In this document: positions 17,517-26,080 of the stretch, in pieces
Position numbering within the stretch: position 1 is the stretch's first letter
Layout: every line of letters starts with the position of its first letter
NCBI RefSeq assembly: GCF_028331445.1
Contig: NZ_JAQMHX010000025.1
Location: forward strand, 1 to 43,960
Length of the DNA: 43,960 nt
Direction: 5' to 3'
Source: Candidatus Phyllobacterium onerii
Lineage (GTDB): Bacteria; Pseudomonadota; Alphaproteobacteria; Rhizobiales; Rhizobiaceae
Program-made: the position numbers and the translations under genes
The notes under the pieces: model-generated
Database searches by the model: none
Told to the model about the DNA's origin: nothing
Seen by the model: only the letters and a program-made list of their open reading frames with translations

Positions 17517-18428
17517 TCAGGCAAAGGCCGGTTTGAGGATCGTAGTCGTATGGCTGAGCGCCTGAAGGACCGACGCGTCATCCCGTTCGAACGGGTAGAA
17601 CACCTCAAGGAAAATCGGCCTGTCGCCAAGGCCGAACTCCCGTTGCTGGCTCGCCGCCTCCTTTGGGATCACTGCTCCCATCTCTGTGAAATCCCAATGC
17701 CGGTCGAATTGGAAATCCGTCTGTTGCAGATGGATCATGCCGATATGCGGCGCCAGCGACCGAAACCATTCGCCCATCGTTGCATGATCCTTGCCGTACA
17801 GCGGCTGCAACGTGGCATGCCCCCAGTCGATACAATATTTCCACGGAACCGGCGTATCTGCAACGTCTGCCGCCATGCGCCCGGCCTGCTCCACGGTCCA
17901 CGGCCATTCCCGGCGCATGGGCGTCGGCTCGACATAGAGCTCGACGATGCCGTATTCCTTCGCCGCCTCGGAAAGGCGTCGCATTCGCAGGATCAGATCA
18001 CCATAATCGCGCTCGGGAATGCTGTCCGCTTCAACACCGTCAGCCCTTGACGCAACAGCACCGAGAGGCCCGCCAACTCTTTCGATCCCTGCACTGGCGG
18101 CAAAGCGATAAGCTTTCTTCATCCAGTCTTCCGCCACATCGCGGACACGCTGATCGGGATGGAGCAGCTGGTTGAACGTGTAATGTGCAAGCCCGATAAA
18201 GGCGCTGTGGATGCTGATCCCGTGGTCGCCGGCTGCTCGCCGGATATCTCTGCCGCAGTCTCTGAGAATATCTTCCGGCCACGCCGGATCCACGAGATCA
18301 AACGAAAATTGCACCAGATCCAGGCCAAGCCGTTCTTGCACGATGGGTGCCCAAAGATCCGGCGTTACCCACCGCTTCACGCAAAACGAGAGATTGATCC
18401 CGAGGGGTATGGACTTGGCTTCCGTCAT
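17517..18428 (-). CDS. Sugar phosphate isomerase/epimerase (xylose-isomerase-like TIM barrel)
   Basis: A 303-residue TIM-barrel protein of the AP-endonuclease-2 superfamily. ATG 18426-18428 overlaps the preceding permease stop as ATGA, fixing the start. Metal-site residues expected on successive strands are visible: SAFIGLAHY, ELYVEPTPM (Glu), CIDWGHA (Asp/His), MIHLQQTD (His) and FLEVFYPFE (Glu). Enzymes of this fold epimerise or isomerise ketoses, ketose phosphates or erythrulose phosphates using Mn2+ or similar. Role in this operon: interconversion of the imported sugar's keto form or phosphate. Exact substrate unknown. Confidence 0.83.
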   Translation of the reverse strand: MTEAKSIPLGINLSFCVKRWVTPDLWAPIVQERLGLDLVQFSFDLVDPAWPEDILRDCGRDIRRAAGDHGISIHSAFIGLAHYTFNQLLHPDQRVRDVAEDWMKKAYRFAASAGIERVGGPLGAVASRADGVEADSIPERDYGDLILRMRRLSEAAKEYGIVELYVEPTPMRREWPWTVEQAGRMAADVADTPVPWKYCIDWGHATLQPLYGKDHATMGEWFRSLAPHIGMIHLQQTDFQFDRHWDFTEMGAVIPKEAASQQREFGLGDRPIFLEVFYPFERDDASVLQALSHTTTILKPAFA

Positions 18429-19246
18429 TTCGTTGCACCCATCGTGAGTCCGCGGACCATGTGCTTGGAGACGAGAAGCGCGAAGATCGTCACGGGCAGC
18501 ACAATCACCGTCCCCGTCGCCATGATCTTGCCCCATGGCAACTCATATCCGGACATGAAGCTCGTCGCTATCACCGGAGCCGTCTGCACGTTTCTGCGTG
18601 TGAGAACCAGCGCATAGAGAAGCTCGTTCCAGGAAAAGATGAAGCTGAAGATCGCTGAGACGGCTATGCCCGGAAGCCCGAGCGGAACATAGATCTTCCG
18701 GAAGATCGTGAACTGGTCCGCTCCATCAAGACGCGCTGCCTGTTCCAGTTCGATCGGTATGGAGCGAAATTGATCGGTGCATATCCAGACGACAATCGGC
18801 AGGTTGAACGTGAGATAGATCAGGATCAGGACGAGGTGGGTGTCGAGCAGCTTCAATTGCAGCGCAAGTACATAGACAGGCAGCGCCAGAACGATAGGGC
18901 TGATCATCCGGTTGGAAATGAACCAGAACCAGAGATCGGATTTGCCGCGAAAGTTGAAACGCGCCAGCGCATAGGCGGCCGGGGCGCCAAGAATGACCGA
19001 CAGCGCGGTCGTCAGCGTTGCGACGACCAGTGAATTGACGATTGCGCCGGACACTTTCTCGTCGGCAAAAATATCAGCGTAGTTGGACAGTGTCGGCGTG
19101 AAAAACCAAACCGGCGGTGAGGCCAGAAGGTCGGTCTGGTCCTTGAAGCTCGATGAAACCATCCAGTAAAACGGAAACAGCGTGAAACACAGGACGATGA
19201 GCAAGCCCAGGCCATGCAGGATGCGGCGAAGCGTCATGGACATCAT
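18425..19246 (-). CDS. ABC transporter permease, CUT1 MalG type
   Basis: A 273-residue inner-membrane permease with six hydrophobic helices. The frame is open well upstream but that part lies inside the first permease gene; ATG 19244-19246 (MMSMTLRRILHG) overlaps its stop as ATGA and starts just before the first helix. The coupling EAA loop is EQAARLDGADQFTIFRKI...P at about residues 180-200, and the typical FIFSWNE segment follows. It forms the transmembrane pair with the permease encoded at 19243-20145. Confidence 0.93.
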   Translation of the reverse strand: MMSMTLRRILHGLGLLIVLCFTLFPFYWMVSSSFKDQTDLLASPPVWFFTPTLSNYADIFADEKVSGAIVNSLVVATLTTALSVILGAPAAYALARFNFRGKSDLWFWFISNRMISPIVLALPVYVLALQLKLLDTHLVLILIYLTFNLPIVVWICTDQFRSIPIELEQAARLDGADQFTIFRKIYVPLGLPGIAVSAIFSFIFSWNELLYALVLTRRNVQTAPVIATSFMSGYELPWGKIMATGTVIVLPVTIFALLVSKHMVRGLTMGATK

Positions 19247-20145
19247 TCGATCTCCTTGTAGATGAGCTTGATATAAAGCCGGCTGAGCACGATCGTCACA
19301 ATCAGTAGGAGGATGGCTTGCGCCGAAGCCGTGCCCATATCGAAGATGCGAAATCCCACGCGCTGAATGTAGATGGACACAAGATCCGTCGCCGAGCCCG
19401 GCCCGCCCCGCGTCATCACAAAGACCATGTCGAACAATTTGAGGATATCGGCCGACCGCAGGATCAGCATCGCGGTCAGGCCCGGCAGCAGATATGGCAG
19501 CTGTACATGGCGCAGCATCGCAGTCTTGGAACTGGTTTCCAGCCGGGCCGCTTCCTCGATCTCGACGGGCACCATGGACAGGCCGGCAAGGAAGATGAGG
19601 GCGCAGAACGGCGTCCACTGCCAGATGTCCATGACGGCAATCGCGATGAATGCGCCCGTTGTTGAACCCAGCCAGTCGAGCCCGCCAACGCCGATCGCGT
19701 TGAGAAACTGATTTGCAATGCCGAAATCGCGGTTGAAGACCAGTCGCCCGATCAATCCGACGACAGCATAGGTTGTGGCCAGCGGTACTACCAGCGACAC
19801 GCGTGCCAAGGCTCGCAAGATGCCGAGGCCCGGCCGATGCAAAAGCAGCGCAACACAGATGCCAAAGAAGAGTTCGAATGGCAGAACAGTCAGAAAGAAA
19901 CGCGCCGTCAGACCGAGCGACTGCCAGAAAGTCTGATCGGAAAGTATATTGACGTAGTTGTCCAGCCCGACAAAGGGAAATCCGTCACGCGGACGGGTGA
20001 TGTTGTAGCGCCTGAACGAGGTGATCAGGGCTGAAATTGTCGGATATATGCCGATGACGAGCAGAGCAAACACAGCCGGCGCGAGAAACCAGAAAGGCGT
20101 CCAGCGTCCATATCCCGGATTGAGTTTTGGCTGTGTCTGCGCCAC
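19243..20145 (-). CDS. ABC transporter permease, CUT1 MalF type
   Basis: A 300-residue permease with six predicted helices. I start at GTG 20143-20145 (VAQTQPKLNPGYGR), which has GGAGAG upstream; an earlier in-frame start exists but lacks a ribosome site and would overlap the SIS gene region. The EAA loop is EEAARLETSSKTAML, unusual in having Glu-Thr where Asp-Gly is the norm; DMVFVMTRGGPGSATD follows as in other MalF-like proteins. Partner of the MalG-type permease, whose ATG overlaps its stop codon. Confidence 0.92.
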   Translation of the reverse strand: MAQTQPKLNPGYGRWTPFWFLAPAVFALLVIGIYPTISALITSFRRYNITRPRDGFPFVGLDNYVNILSDQTFWQSLGLTARFFLTVLPFELFFGICVALLLHRPGLGILRALARVSLVVPLATTYAVVGLIGRLVFNRDFGIANQFLNAIGVGGLDWLGSTTGAFIAIAVMDIWQWTPFCALIFLAGLSMVPVEIEEAARLETSSKTAMLRHVQLPYLLPGLTAMLILRSADILKLFDMVFVMTRGGPGSATDLVSIYIQRVGFRIFDMGTASAQAILLLIVTIVLSRLYIKLIYKEIE

Positions 20146-20185
20146 GGAATTTCTCTCCCTGCTTGCACGTTCACTCGGTGCGCCG

Positions 20186-20737
20186 TTACTCGAGATTGGT
20201 GTGGTTGGCCCGCATGGCTTCGGTCGAAATTCCAAGTCGCTCCCGGAGTTTCAGGACCATCACCTCGAAGAGAATATACTGCGCGCCCTCGAACAGCGAT
20301 CCCATCGGCAGCACAGAAACGTTCGTTCCCCGATCGTCGGCCATGGTCTGTGCGGGAATGGTGAGGACATGATCAGCGCGTCTGGCCGCGTCGCCATTGG
20401 GCTGCGCGGTGACGACAAGTGTCCTGGCACGCGCGGCGGCAGCCACGCCCATCAGTCCAAGAACGGTTGAGAAGCCCCCTGGCCCAGCGGAGACGATCAG
20501 CAGATCGCCACCACCCAAAGGTGGTGTCGTCATATCCCCGACGACCGCTGCCTTCAGTCCCAGGTGATGGAGCCGCATGGCCAATCCCTTGATCTGCAGC
20601 CCTTCACGCCCGACACCATAGAGCGCGATCCGATCTGCGTCGGCGATCACGGCAACGGCAGCGTCAACCGCCTGTTCGTCGATGCGGTCGAAAACGCCTG
20701 CCAGTTCCTGCAGCGCTTGGTTGTAGAGTTTGGGCAA
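20186..20737 (-). CDS. SIS domain protein, 6-phospho-3-hexuloisomerase-like (HxlB/PHI)
   Basis: A 183-residue SIS-fold protein. I choose TTG 20735-20737 because GGGAG lies 6-7 bp upstream and the length then matches HxlB-type isomerases; a GTG at 20786-20788 is in frame but sits inside a hairpin. Motifs: LYGVGREGLQIKGLAMRLHH (the SIS phosphosugar loop, Gly-x-Gly-Arg-Glu), DLLIVSAGPGG (a Ser/Gly loop), LVVTAQPNG and FEVMVLKLRERLG. PHI enzymes interconvert fructose 6-phosphate and 3-hexulose 6-phosphate; here it may isomerise another phosphorylated ketose of the pathway. It stands between the binding-protein and permease genes, suggesting a core role in the pathway. Confidence 0.82.
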   Translation of the reverse strand: MPKLYNQALQELAGVFDRIDEQAVDAAVAVIADADRIALYGVGREGLQIKGLAMRLHHLGLKAAVVGDMTTPPLGGGDLLIVSAGPGGFSTVLGLMGVAAAARARTLVVTAQPNGDAARRADHVLTIPAQTMADDRGTNVSVLPMGSLFEGAQYILFEVMVLKLRERLGISTEAMRANHTNLE

Positions 20738-20773
20738 GGCAAGCTCCCGGTACAGATAGTATGTGAAAACAAG

Positions 20774-20793
20774 GGCGGGTGAATCCACCCGCC
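20774..20793 (-). promoter_or_regulatory. Intercistronic hairpin behind the binding-protein gene
   Basis: GGCGGGT (20774-20780), six bases, ACCCGCC (20787-20793): a perfect GC-rich stem 17 bp after the binding-protein stop codon. Stems at this place are known from other sugar ABC operons, where they protect the upstream mRNA and raise binding-protein levels over permeases. No T-run follows, so it is not a full terminator. Confidence 0.55.
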
Positions 20794-20809
20794 ACTGTTG
20801 AAGGCTTGC

Positions 20810-22159
20810 CTACTGCAGCAATTCCTTCTTGCCATCATAGTAACCTTCCTTGGCCAGGATATCCTCCATACGCGTTCCGATTTCCTTGGCACCGGCTTCG
20901 GTCGTGACCTCGCCCAGCATCATCTTGGATCCCCATTCGGCCACAACTTCCGAAATCGCTGGCCAGGCCGGGAACCGCGGACGGAATTCAGGCACGCCCT
21001 TTTGCCAGGAAGCAACCATCGGTTCGACGAACTTGTACTTCGCCTTGATGTCGGGCTGCTCGTAGATGGATGTACGACCGGAAACGCCTCCCGCTTCGAC
21101 ATAGGGACGAGCGATCTCTTCGGAAGTTGCCCATTGGATGAAGAGCCAGGAAGCCTTCTTGAGATCGTCCGGAGCCTGCTCGGCAACAGCGAGTGAAAAG
21201 CCGCCGAGGGCCGGCAGGCGGCCCGCCGGACCGGCCGGCTCCGGGGCAACGGCCAGACAATCGCCCAACTTCGACGTCGCCGGATCGGTCAAGGTGCCGT
21301 AGAATGCTGACCATTCGGTGATCATCGAGACCTGGCCCTGCGCCAGAGCATTGACCGCTTCGGCGTGGTCGAAACTGACGATCCCCGGGGGCATGTATTT
21401 CATCAGATCCTGGCGGAATGCCAAACCCTTCTGGCTCTCGGAACTGAGCAGGTTTGACTTGAATTCCTTGTTCAGCAGCGAGCCGCCGAAGGGCCAGAGG
21501 ACGCGCATGAAACTGTCAGCCGATTGTGTCTCTCCACGCAGTGACTGCAGGGCAAAGGCGTAATGATTCTTGGACGCGTCCGTCAGCTTCGGTGCGTAAT
21601 CCTTCATGAGCTCGTCCCACGTTGCCGGTGGCTTCTCGAAGCCAGCTTCCTTCAACTGGCAGGAGTTATAGAATAAAAGGCCCGAATAGTTGTCGAACGG
21701 CAGGCCGTAGGTCTTGCCGCCCCACGATCCGAATGCGTCGATCAGGAGCGGAAAGAATCCCGTGAGGTTCAAATTGGGATCGGTGATGGATTTATCGGCT
21801 GTGAATTCGTCGATAGGCGTGATCCAGCCATTTTCGGCGAACTCGCCGATCCATACCAGATCGACCAGCGCGATCGTCAGGTCGCCACTAGAGGTGAAAT
21901 TGAGTACCTGCTTCTCGCGGGTGTTCTCGTAGGGCACGATCTCGTAATTGACCTTGATACCGGTTTTCTTTTCGAACTCCGGCAGCAGCTTGATTATCGC
22001 GCGATAGCCCGGACGATCCAGGAAAATCACATTGATCTCTTTGCCCTTGAAGGGCTGCGCCGCAGTTTCCAGCCAATCGGCGAGAGCCGCCGACGGCAGC
22101 GATACTGCGCCGGCCAGAAGCGCCACAGCGCTTAACGATGCATATAAAAGTTTCCTCAC
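20810..22159 (-). CDS. ABC transporter sugar-binding protein (CUT1, family 1)
   Basis: A 449-residue periplasmic binding protein. Signal peptide MRKLLYASLSAVALLAGAVS through to ALADW, then EINVIFLDRPGYRAIIKLLP and EFEKKTGIKV, the classic start of a family-1 solute-binding protein. NGWITPIDEF, ASWLFIQWATSEE and SVSGRTS-type C-terminal segments are typical of CUT1 binding proteins for polyols and oligosaccharides. It captures the substrate for the permeases encoded downstream. It starts one base after the dehydrogenase stop region, and a hairpin follows its stop codon. Confidence 0.93.
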   Translation of the reverse strand: MRKLLYASLSAVALLAGAVSLPSAALADWLETAAQPFKGKEINVIFLDRPGYRAIIKLLPEFEKKTGIKVNYEIVPYENTREKQVLNFTSSGDLTIALVDLVWIGEFAENGWITPIDEFTADKSITDPNLNLTGFFPLLIDAFGSWGGKTYGLPFDNYSGLLFYNSCQLKEAGFEKPPATWDELMKDYAPKLTDASKNHYAFALQSLRGETQSADSFMRVLWPFGGSLLNKEFKSNLLSSESQKGLAFRQDLMKYMPPGIVSFDHAEAVNALAQGQVSMITEWSAFYGTLTDPATSKLGDCLAVAPEPAGPAGRLPALGGFSLAVAEQAPDDLKKASWLFIQWATSEEIARPYVEAGGVSGRTSIYEQPDIKAKYKFVEPMVASWQKGVPEFRPRFPAWPAISEVVAEWGSKMMLGEVTTEAGAKEIGTRMEDILAKEGYYDGKKELLQ

Positions 22160-22160
22160 G

Positions 22161-23201
22161 TCATCCTCCCAGTTTTGTTACTCCATTCGGATAGATCAAG
22201 CTCTTGATGTAACCCGGCGCATTGTCCGCGTGGTTGCGGAAGGTGTCGGGCGCCTCGTCCAGGGCGACCTCATGCGTCACAAGTGACTTGACATCGACCT
22301 TTCCTCCAGCGACGAGTTCGATTGCACGCGGATAGACCTCCCCCATCCGGCGCGCGAATTTGATTTTAAGACCACGGCGGCGCGCTTCAGCGGCCGGCAG
22401 TGTGTAGATATCGCCGTCCGGGATGCCGACCAAAACAATGCGGCCGCCGATCTTCGCGGCAAGAACGGCATCGCGGAAACCAAGCGGAGAATTGGTGGCC
22501 TCGATGACCAGTGGCGCACCGACGCGACCGGTCCACCCACGGATATCGTCCACCGACGTGCCCGTGCGCGCTGCACCAAGCCTGGCAGCCATTTCCCGGC
22601 GGTGCTCAAGCGGGTCGATGACCAGAATCTCACCTGCCCCGGCGGCCTTCAGGACCTGGAGGATCAATAATCCGATGGGACCGCTGCCGATGAGCGCCAC
22701 CTGCTCGAGCAGCCGCGGCTTGGCAAGATCAACCGCGTGAATGGCGACGCCCAAGGGCTCCAGCATCACCGCCTGAAGCGGCGTGAAATTCGCCGGCAAC
22801 GGCACGACCTGCGCCGCCGGAACCCAGATACGCTCGGTCATCGCTCCGTCGAATGGCGGCGCGCCAATAAATTCAACATTCGGGCAAAGATTGGGATGAC
22901 CCCGTTCGCAGAACTCACAATGCCCGCAGGCCTTGTTTGGATCCACGGCAACGAGCGCTCCGCGCGCAAGCGAAAGTTCGTCCAGGTCCTCGCACAGATA
23001 ACCGCCGAACTCATGACCCGGCACGAAGGGCTCCTTGACGACTGCCGAGCCAATACCGCCATCCTTGTAGTAATGGAGGTCCGAACCGCAGAGGCCGACC
23101 GAGGCGACGTCGATGAGCACTTCCCCCGGACGTCCGTCGCGAAGCTTGAACGGCGCTACATAGGCGTCATGGGCTCCACGGATGAAAAGGGCACGGCTCA
23201 T
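22161..23201 (-). CDS. Zinc-dependent MDR dehydrogenase (sorbitol/xylitol dehydrogenase-like)
   Basis: A 346-residue medium-chain dehydrogenase. Catalytic zinc ligands C38, H63 and E64 (GLCGSD and PGHEFGG), structural zinc cysteines C92, C95, C98, C106, an NAD-binding GSGPIG loop near residue 172, and MLEPLGVAIHA. The arrangement is that of polyol dehydrogenases (sorbitol, xylitol, threonine dehydrogenase branch). Likely reaction: NAD-dependent oxidation of a polyol or sugar to the keto form used by the downstream kinases. First gene of the operon, so its 5' flank carries the promoter. No ribosome site stands out beyond an AAAAC-rich leader, but the family N-terminus supports ATG 23199-23201. 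Confidence 0.9.
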   Translation of the reverse strand: MSRALFIRGAHDAYVAPFKLRDGRPGEVLIDVASVGLCGSDLHYYKDGGIGSAVVKEPFVPGHEFGGYLCEDLDELSLARGALVAVDPNKACGHCEFCERGHPNLCPNVEFIGAPPFDGAMTERIWVPAAQVVPLPANFTPLQAVMLEPLGVAIHAVDLAKPRLLEQVALIGSGPIGLLILQVLKAAGAGEILVIDPLEHRREMAARLGAARTGTSVDDIRGWTGRVGAPLVIEATNSPLGFRDAVLAAKIGGRIVLVGIPDGDIYTLPAAEARRRGLKIKFARRMGEVYPRAIELVAGGKVDVKSLVTHEVALDEAPDTFRNHADNAPGYIKSLIYPNGVTKLGG

Positions 23202-23240
23202 GAAGTTTTCCGTCGGACTCGATAAGGGATCTCAAACACC

Positions 23241-23272
23241 ATACAAATGTAAAACAGATTTTTCAAGTGTAT
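23241..23272. promoter_or_regulatory. Imperfect inverted repeat at the operon promoter, candidate SorC operator
   Basis: Arms ATACAAATGTAAAA (23241-23254) and TTTTTCAAGTGTAT (23259-23272) around four bases, with most positions complementary. It is AT-rich and 40-71 bp upstream of the dehydrogenase start, where the promoter should be. SorC/EryD-type regulators bind long AT-rich dyads, and one is encoded in this operon. Confidence 0.5.
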
Positions 23273-23298
23273 AGGTCCACCAAATTTCGTCGGCATTG

Positions 23299-23600
23299 TC
23301 AGCTATCCATCACGACGATGGGGTCCGCTCTTGCGCGGCCAACGCCGCGGGTGAGAACTAGGGCGTCCTCGGTCATGGCGTTTACCTTGTGGGCTTGAAG
23401 TGGCTGGCCGGGTCCGCGCCGAAAGCGAGGATCAGGCCGATCAGGGGCAGGGGCGAACTTCCAGCCAAGCGACGGCAAGCTTGCGAAGAATCTCGCCTCT
23501 GCGGCCGCACTGCCATCTACCAGTGCGTCCGTGCCCGACAGCCAAGGGAGTTGATTGCAACCTTGAGGGGATGCTGCAACGGTGGGACCTGAACAGCATC
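23299..23600 (-). pseudogene. Possible gene remnant upstream of the sugar operon (C-terminal part)
   Basis: On the minus strand the codons before TAG/TGA-type stop at 23299 read like real protein: GTDALVDGSAAAEARFFASL, PSLGWKFAPAPDRPDPRFRR, HKVNAMTEDALVLTRGVGRA and IVVMDS. The frame stays open into the antisense of the LysR gene, where it loses protein character. There is no start with a ribosome site in the credible part. I think it is the tail of a gene truncated when the LysR block joined; I cannot name the family. Confidence 0.3.
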
Positions 23601-23676
23601 GGATCGCTTTACGTCGGTGAATAAATCTGCAGTGTGGAAATTTCTGGCGAAACTGCCGATCCCTTACGAGGTGCGC

Positions 23677-24582
23677 GTGGACCTGCGACAGTTGACGTAC
23701 TTTCTTCGGGTAGCGGAGCGCAAGAGCATCACTCTTGCCGCGGCGGAACTTAACGTGGCGCAGCCAACCCTTACGAAGAGCATGAGACTGCTCGAGGAGG
23801 AACTTGGCAGTGCGCTCTTTTACCGTTTTCCGAGAGGAGTCGAACTTACCGAAGCCGGCAAACACCTCGTTCGCCACGCCCAAGGTATCAAAGTCCAGAT
23901 GGCGGAAGCGCGCTCGGAACTCAATGCCCTGCAAAAAGGCGATAGCGGAACAGTGACCATTGGGGCTGGACCGGCTTGGTTGCGCAGGCATTTGCCGGAG
24001 GCCATCGCTCGGGCGATCTCAACGCGGCCGGAGTTGAAGATCTTCATCTCCGAAGGTTTCGATGAAGCCCTTTTTCGGAAGTTACGCCGGGGTGAAGTTG
24101 ACTTCGTGGTATCGGAAACACCGTGGTCGCAGAATGCCAGTGACCTCGATGTTGAGGTCCTGACATCTATCGACCTTTGTGTCGTCGCACGAAAGGGACA
24201 TCCCCTGTCACTCAAGGATTCCGTCAGTTTACAGGAACTGCTGGCTTATCCGTGGGTCTTGCCAAACGGAATAACGCGGGCGCGACAAAGGCTCGATGCC
24301 CAGTTCACGTCGCACAATGTCTCGCCCCCCGTACCCACTGTCGAAACTGAATCGCTTGCTTTCATGATCAGTTTGGTCCGATGTTCAGACGCACTCAGCT
24401 ATACAACCAGCACGGCCGTTACCAATCCGGAGGGAGAGGGACTGGTTGTACTCCCGATGACCGGGCTGACGTCCGAGCGAGCGGCAGGCATAGTCAGACG
24501 CAAGGATTCTTGGGTTTCGCCCGCCGCCTCAGTTGTCATCCAAGCCCTCAGGACAATCAGCGCCGAAGACCCATACAACTAA
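23677..24582 (+). CDS. LysR family transcriptional regulator
   Basis: A 301-residue LysR regulator. I prefer GTG 23677 (VDLRQLTYFLRVAERKS) since GAGG is 5 bp upstream and the N-terminus is canonical; an in-frame GTG at 23617 would add 20 residues. HTH: SITLAAAELNVAQPTLTKSM (residues ~18-37), then the linker helix and a periplasmic-binding-like effector domain (GTVTIGAGPAWLRRHLPEAI, DFVVSETPW). It lies directly upstream, same strand, of the binding-protein/permease/sulfatase genes, so it likely controls them with a sugar or sulfate-ester signal. Most LysR genes are divergent from their targets; the co-directional arrangement here is less usual. Confidence 0.88.
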   Translation: MDLRQLTYFLRVAERKSITLAAAELNVAQPTLTKSMRLLEEELGSALFYRFPRGVELTEAGKHLVRHAQGIKVQMAEARSELNALQKGDSGTVTIGAGPAWLRRHLPEAIARAISTRPELKIFISEGFDEALFRKLRRGEVDFVVSETPWSQNASDLDVEVLTSIDLCVVARKGHPLSLKDSVSLQELLAYPWVLPNGITRARQRLDAQFTSHNVSPPVPTVETESLAFMISLVRCSDALSYTTSTAVTNPEGEGLVVLPMTGLTSERAAGIVRRKDSWVSPAASVVIQALRTISAEDPYN

Positions 24583-24743
24583 GCGTGCCATTACTTTTAG
24601 CTATGGGTTGTGCACTCGAAGTTAGTTGTTAGAAAAAACTGAAAATGCAAGTCTCCGTGCGGTGAACTACACTTATTGGCTGGGAGGCCCCGTGTCCACG
24701 ATACGAGACGGGTGGTGGTTGCGCCTTGCGAGAGGAGAGAAGA

Positions 24744-26078
24744 ATGAACGTGTGTGCGAAAATACGCGGGGCATTGATTGCGTTTACCTTGCCCCTTGCA
24801 TTCATGAATATATCCCACGCGCAGGACCAAGTACCCATTACGATCGTTATCAATCAGTCACCCTGGTTCGCCGGGTTTCAGACTGTCGTGGGGCAATATC
24901 AGGAAAAGACCGGCAATACAGTTTCGCTCGACGTCAATCCGTTTGCAGGAAGTCTGGAAAAGCAGCGGAGTGCGGTCCGTTCGAAAGAGAGCCCCTACGA
25001 CATTCTCATCATGAATGCCGGCTTCTTTATCGAGATGTATAAGGGCGGCTTTTTGTCTCCGCTGAACGACATCGACCCGAACTTCGCTCTCGACAAGGAT
25101 CTCTATACGTTTGATGATTCTGTCTATTGGGACCCATCGACCAACAAGATCGACGCGAAGACCGGCAAGCTGATGTCGGTCCCGATCAACCCGTTCATTC
25201 CGATCCTTCACTATCGGTCAGACCTGTACGCGGAGAAAGGATTGAAAGTCCCTGAGACCTGGGACGATCTTCTTGCCAATGCCAAGGCACTGAACAATCC
25301 CCCGAGCATGTACGGCATTGTTCAACGTGGCGCGCGCGGAACGTTCGACGTCACGTATGACGTTCTCCCTTATATTTGGAGCTACGGCGGCGGTCTATTG
25401 AAGGATCAGAAGGCAGGCGACTACAGCATAATCGTCAATAGCCCGGAGACTAAGGCAGGGATGGAGATGTACCTGAAGCTGGCCAAGGAAGCCGGACATC
25501 CGTCAACCGCCGGCCAGACGCAAGCCAACGTTCTCCAGAATATGGCTACGGGCAAGGCAGGCAACATCATTGCTGTTCTGGCCGCTTCTATATTTGACGA
25601 TCCGAACCAGTCTGCCGTGGTTGACAAGGTCGGGTTCGCTCCGCCGCCGCATGCACCGGGCTTTCAGTCATCGCCCGGGCTCGGGCATTGGCTGGGAGGC
25701 ATCCCAAAGAACATCCCCGGAGATCGTCAAAAGGCTGCGCTAGCCTTTCTGAACTGGTTCCAGTCCAAGGACGCACAGATGGCTTATGCCGAGGCAGGAT
25801 CGCCACCCGTCAGCCGTGCCGTATTGGAATCGGACCTTGGAAATCAACCAAAATACCGATGGATGAAGGCGCTCTCCAAGGGTTTGACTACCGCCAGACT
25901 GCCATTTTTCATTCCCGAATCCGCTCAAATACTGGCAATTACCGAACTGGGGTTCAATCAAATCATCTCCGGCCAAACGACCGTTAACGACGGCCTGAAC
26001 AATATGGCGAAAGAGATGGAGAAAGTGATGACTGCAGCCGGATATAAGGCTCCACTCCTTCCTGACCTGAAGGATTGA
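24744..26078 (+). CDS. ABC transporter substrate-binding protein (CUT1 type) of the sulfatase cluster
   Basis: A 444-residue periplasmic binding protein. ATG 24744 follows GAGGAGAG by a few bases; the signal peptide is MNVCAKIRGALIAFTLPLAF to SHAQ. TIVINQSPWFAGFQTVVGQY and QEKTGNTVSLDVNPFAGSLE then open a family-1 binding-protein fold; DILIMNAGF, YRSDLYAEKGLKVPETWDDL and QSKDAQMAYAEAGSPPVSR are typical CUT1 segments. It delivers the substrate to the two permeases that follow at once (three-base gap, then overlap). Context with a sulfatase suggests a sulfated mono- or oligosaccharide (inference). Confidence 0.92.
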   Translation: MNVCAKIRGALIAFTLPLAFMNISHAQDQVPITIVINQSPWFAGFQTVVGQYQEKTGNTVSLDVNPFAGSLEKQRSAVRSKESPYDILIMNAGFFIEMYKGGFLSPLNDIDPNFALDKDLYTFDDSVYWDPSTNKIDAKTGKLMSVPINPFIPILHYRSDLYAEKGLKVPETWDDLLANAKALNNPPSMYGIVQRGARGTFDVTYDVLPYIWSYGGGLLKDQKAGDYSIIVNSPETKAGMEMYLKLAKEAGHPSTAGQTQANVLQNMATGKAGNIIAVLAASIFDDPNQSAVVDKVGFAPPPHAPGFQSSPGLGHWLGGIPKNIPGDRQKAALAFLNWFQSKDAQMAYAEAGSPPVSRAVLESDLGNQPKYRWMKALSKGLTTARLPFFIPESAQILAITELGFNQIISGQTTVNDGLNNMAKEMEKVMTAAGYKAPLLPDLKD

Positions 26079-26080
26079 AA

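Noticed and set aside
23617..23991. Minus-strand gene spanning the LysR region
   Set aside because: It is the antisense frame of a clear LysR gene; only the part below about 23600 looks like real protein.
24689..24712. Inverted repeat CCCGTGTC/GAGACGGG before the sulfatase-cluster binding protein as terminator or attenuator
   Set aside because: One mismatch, no T-run, and too little else to decide; it may affect translation but I cannot support a call.
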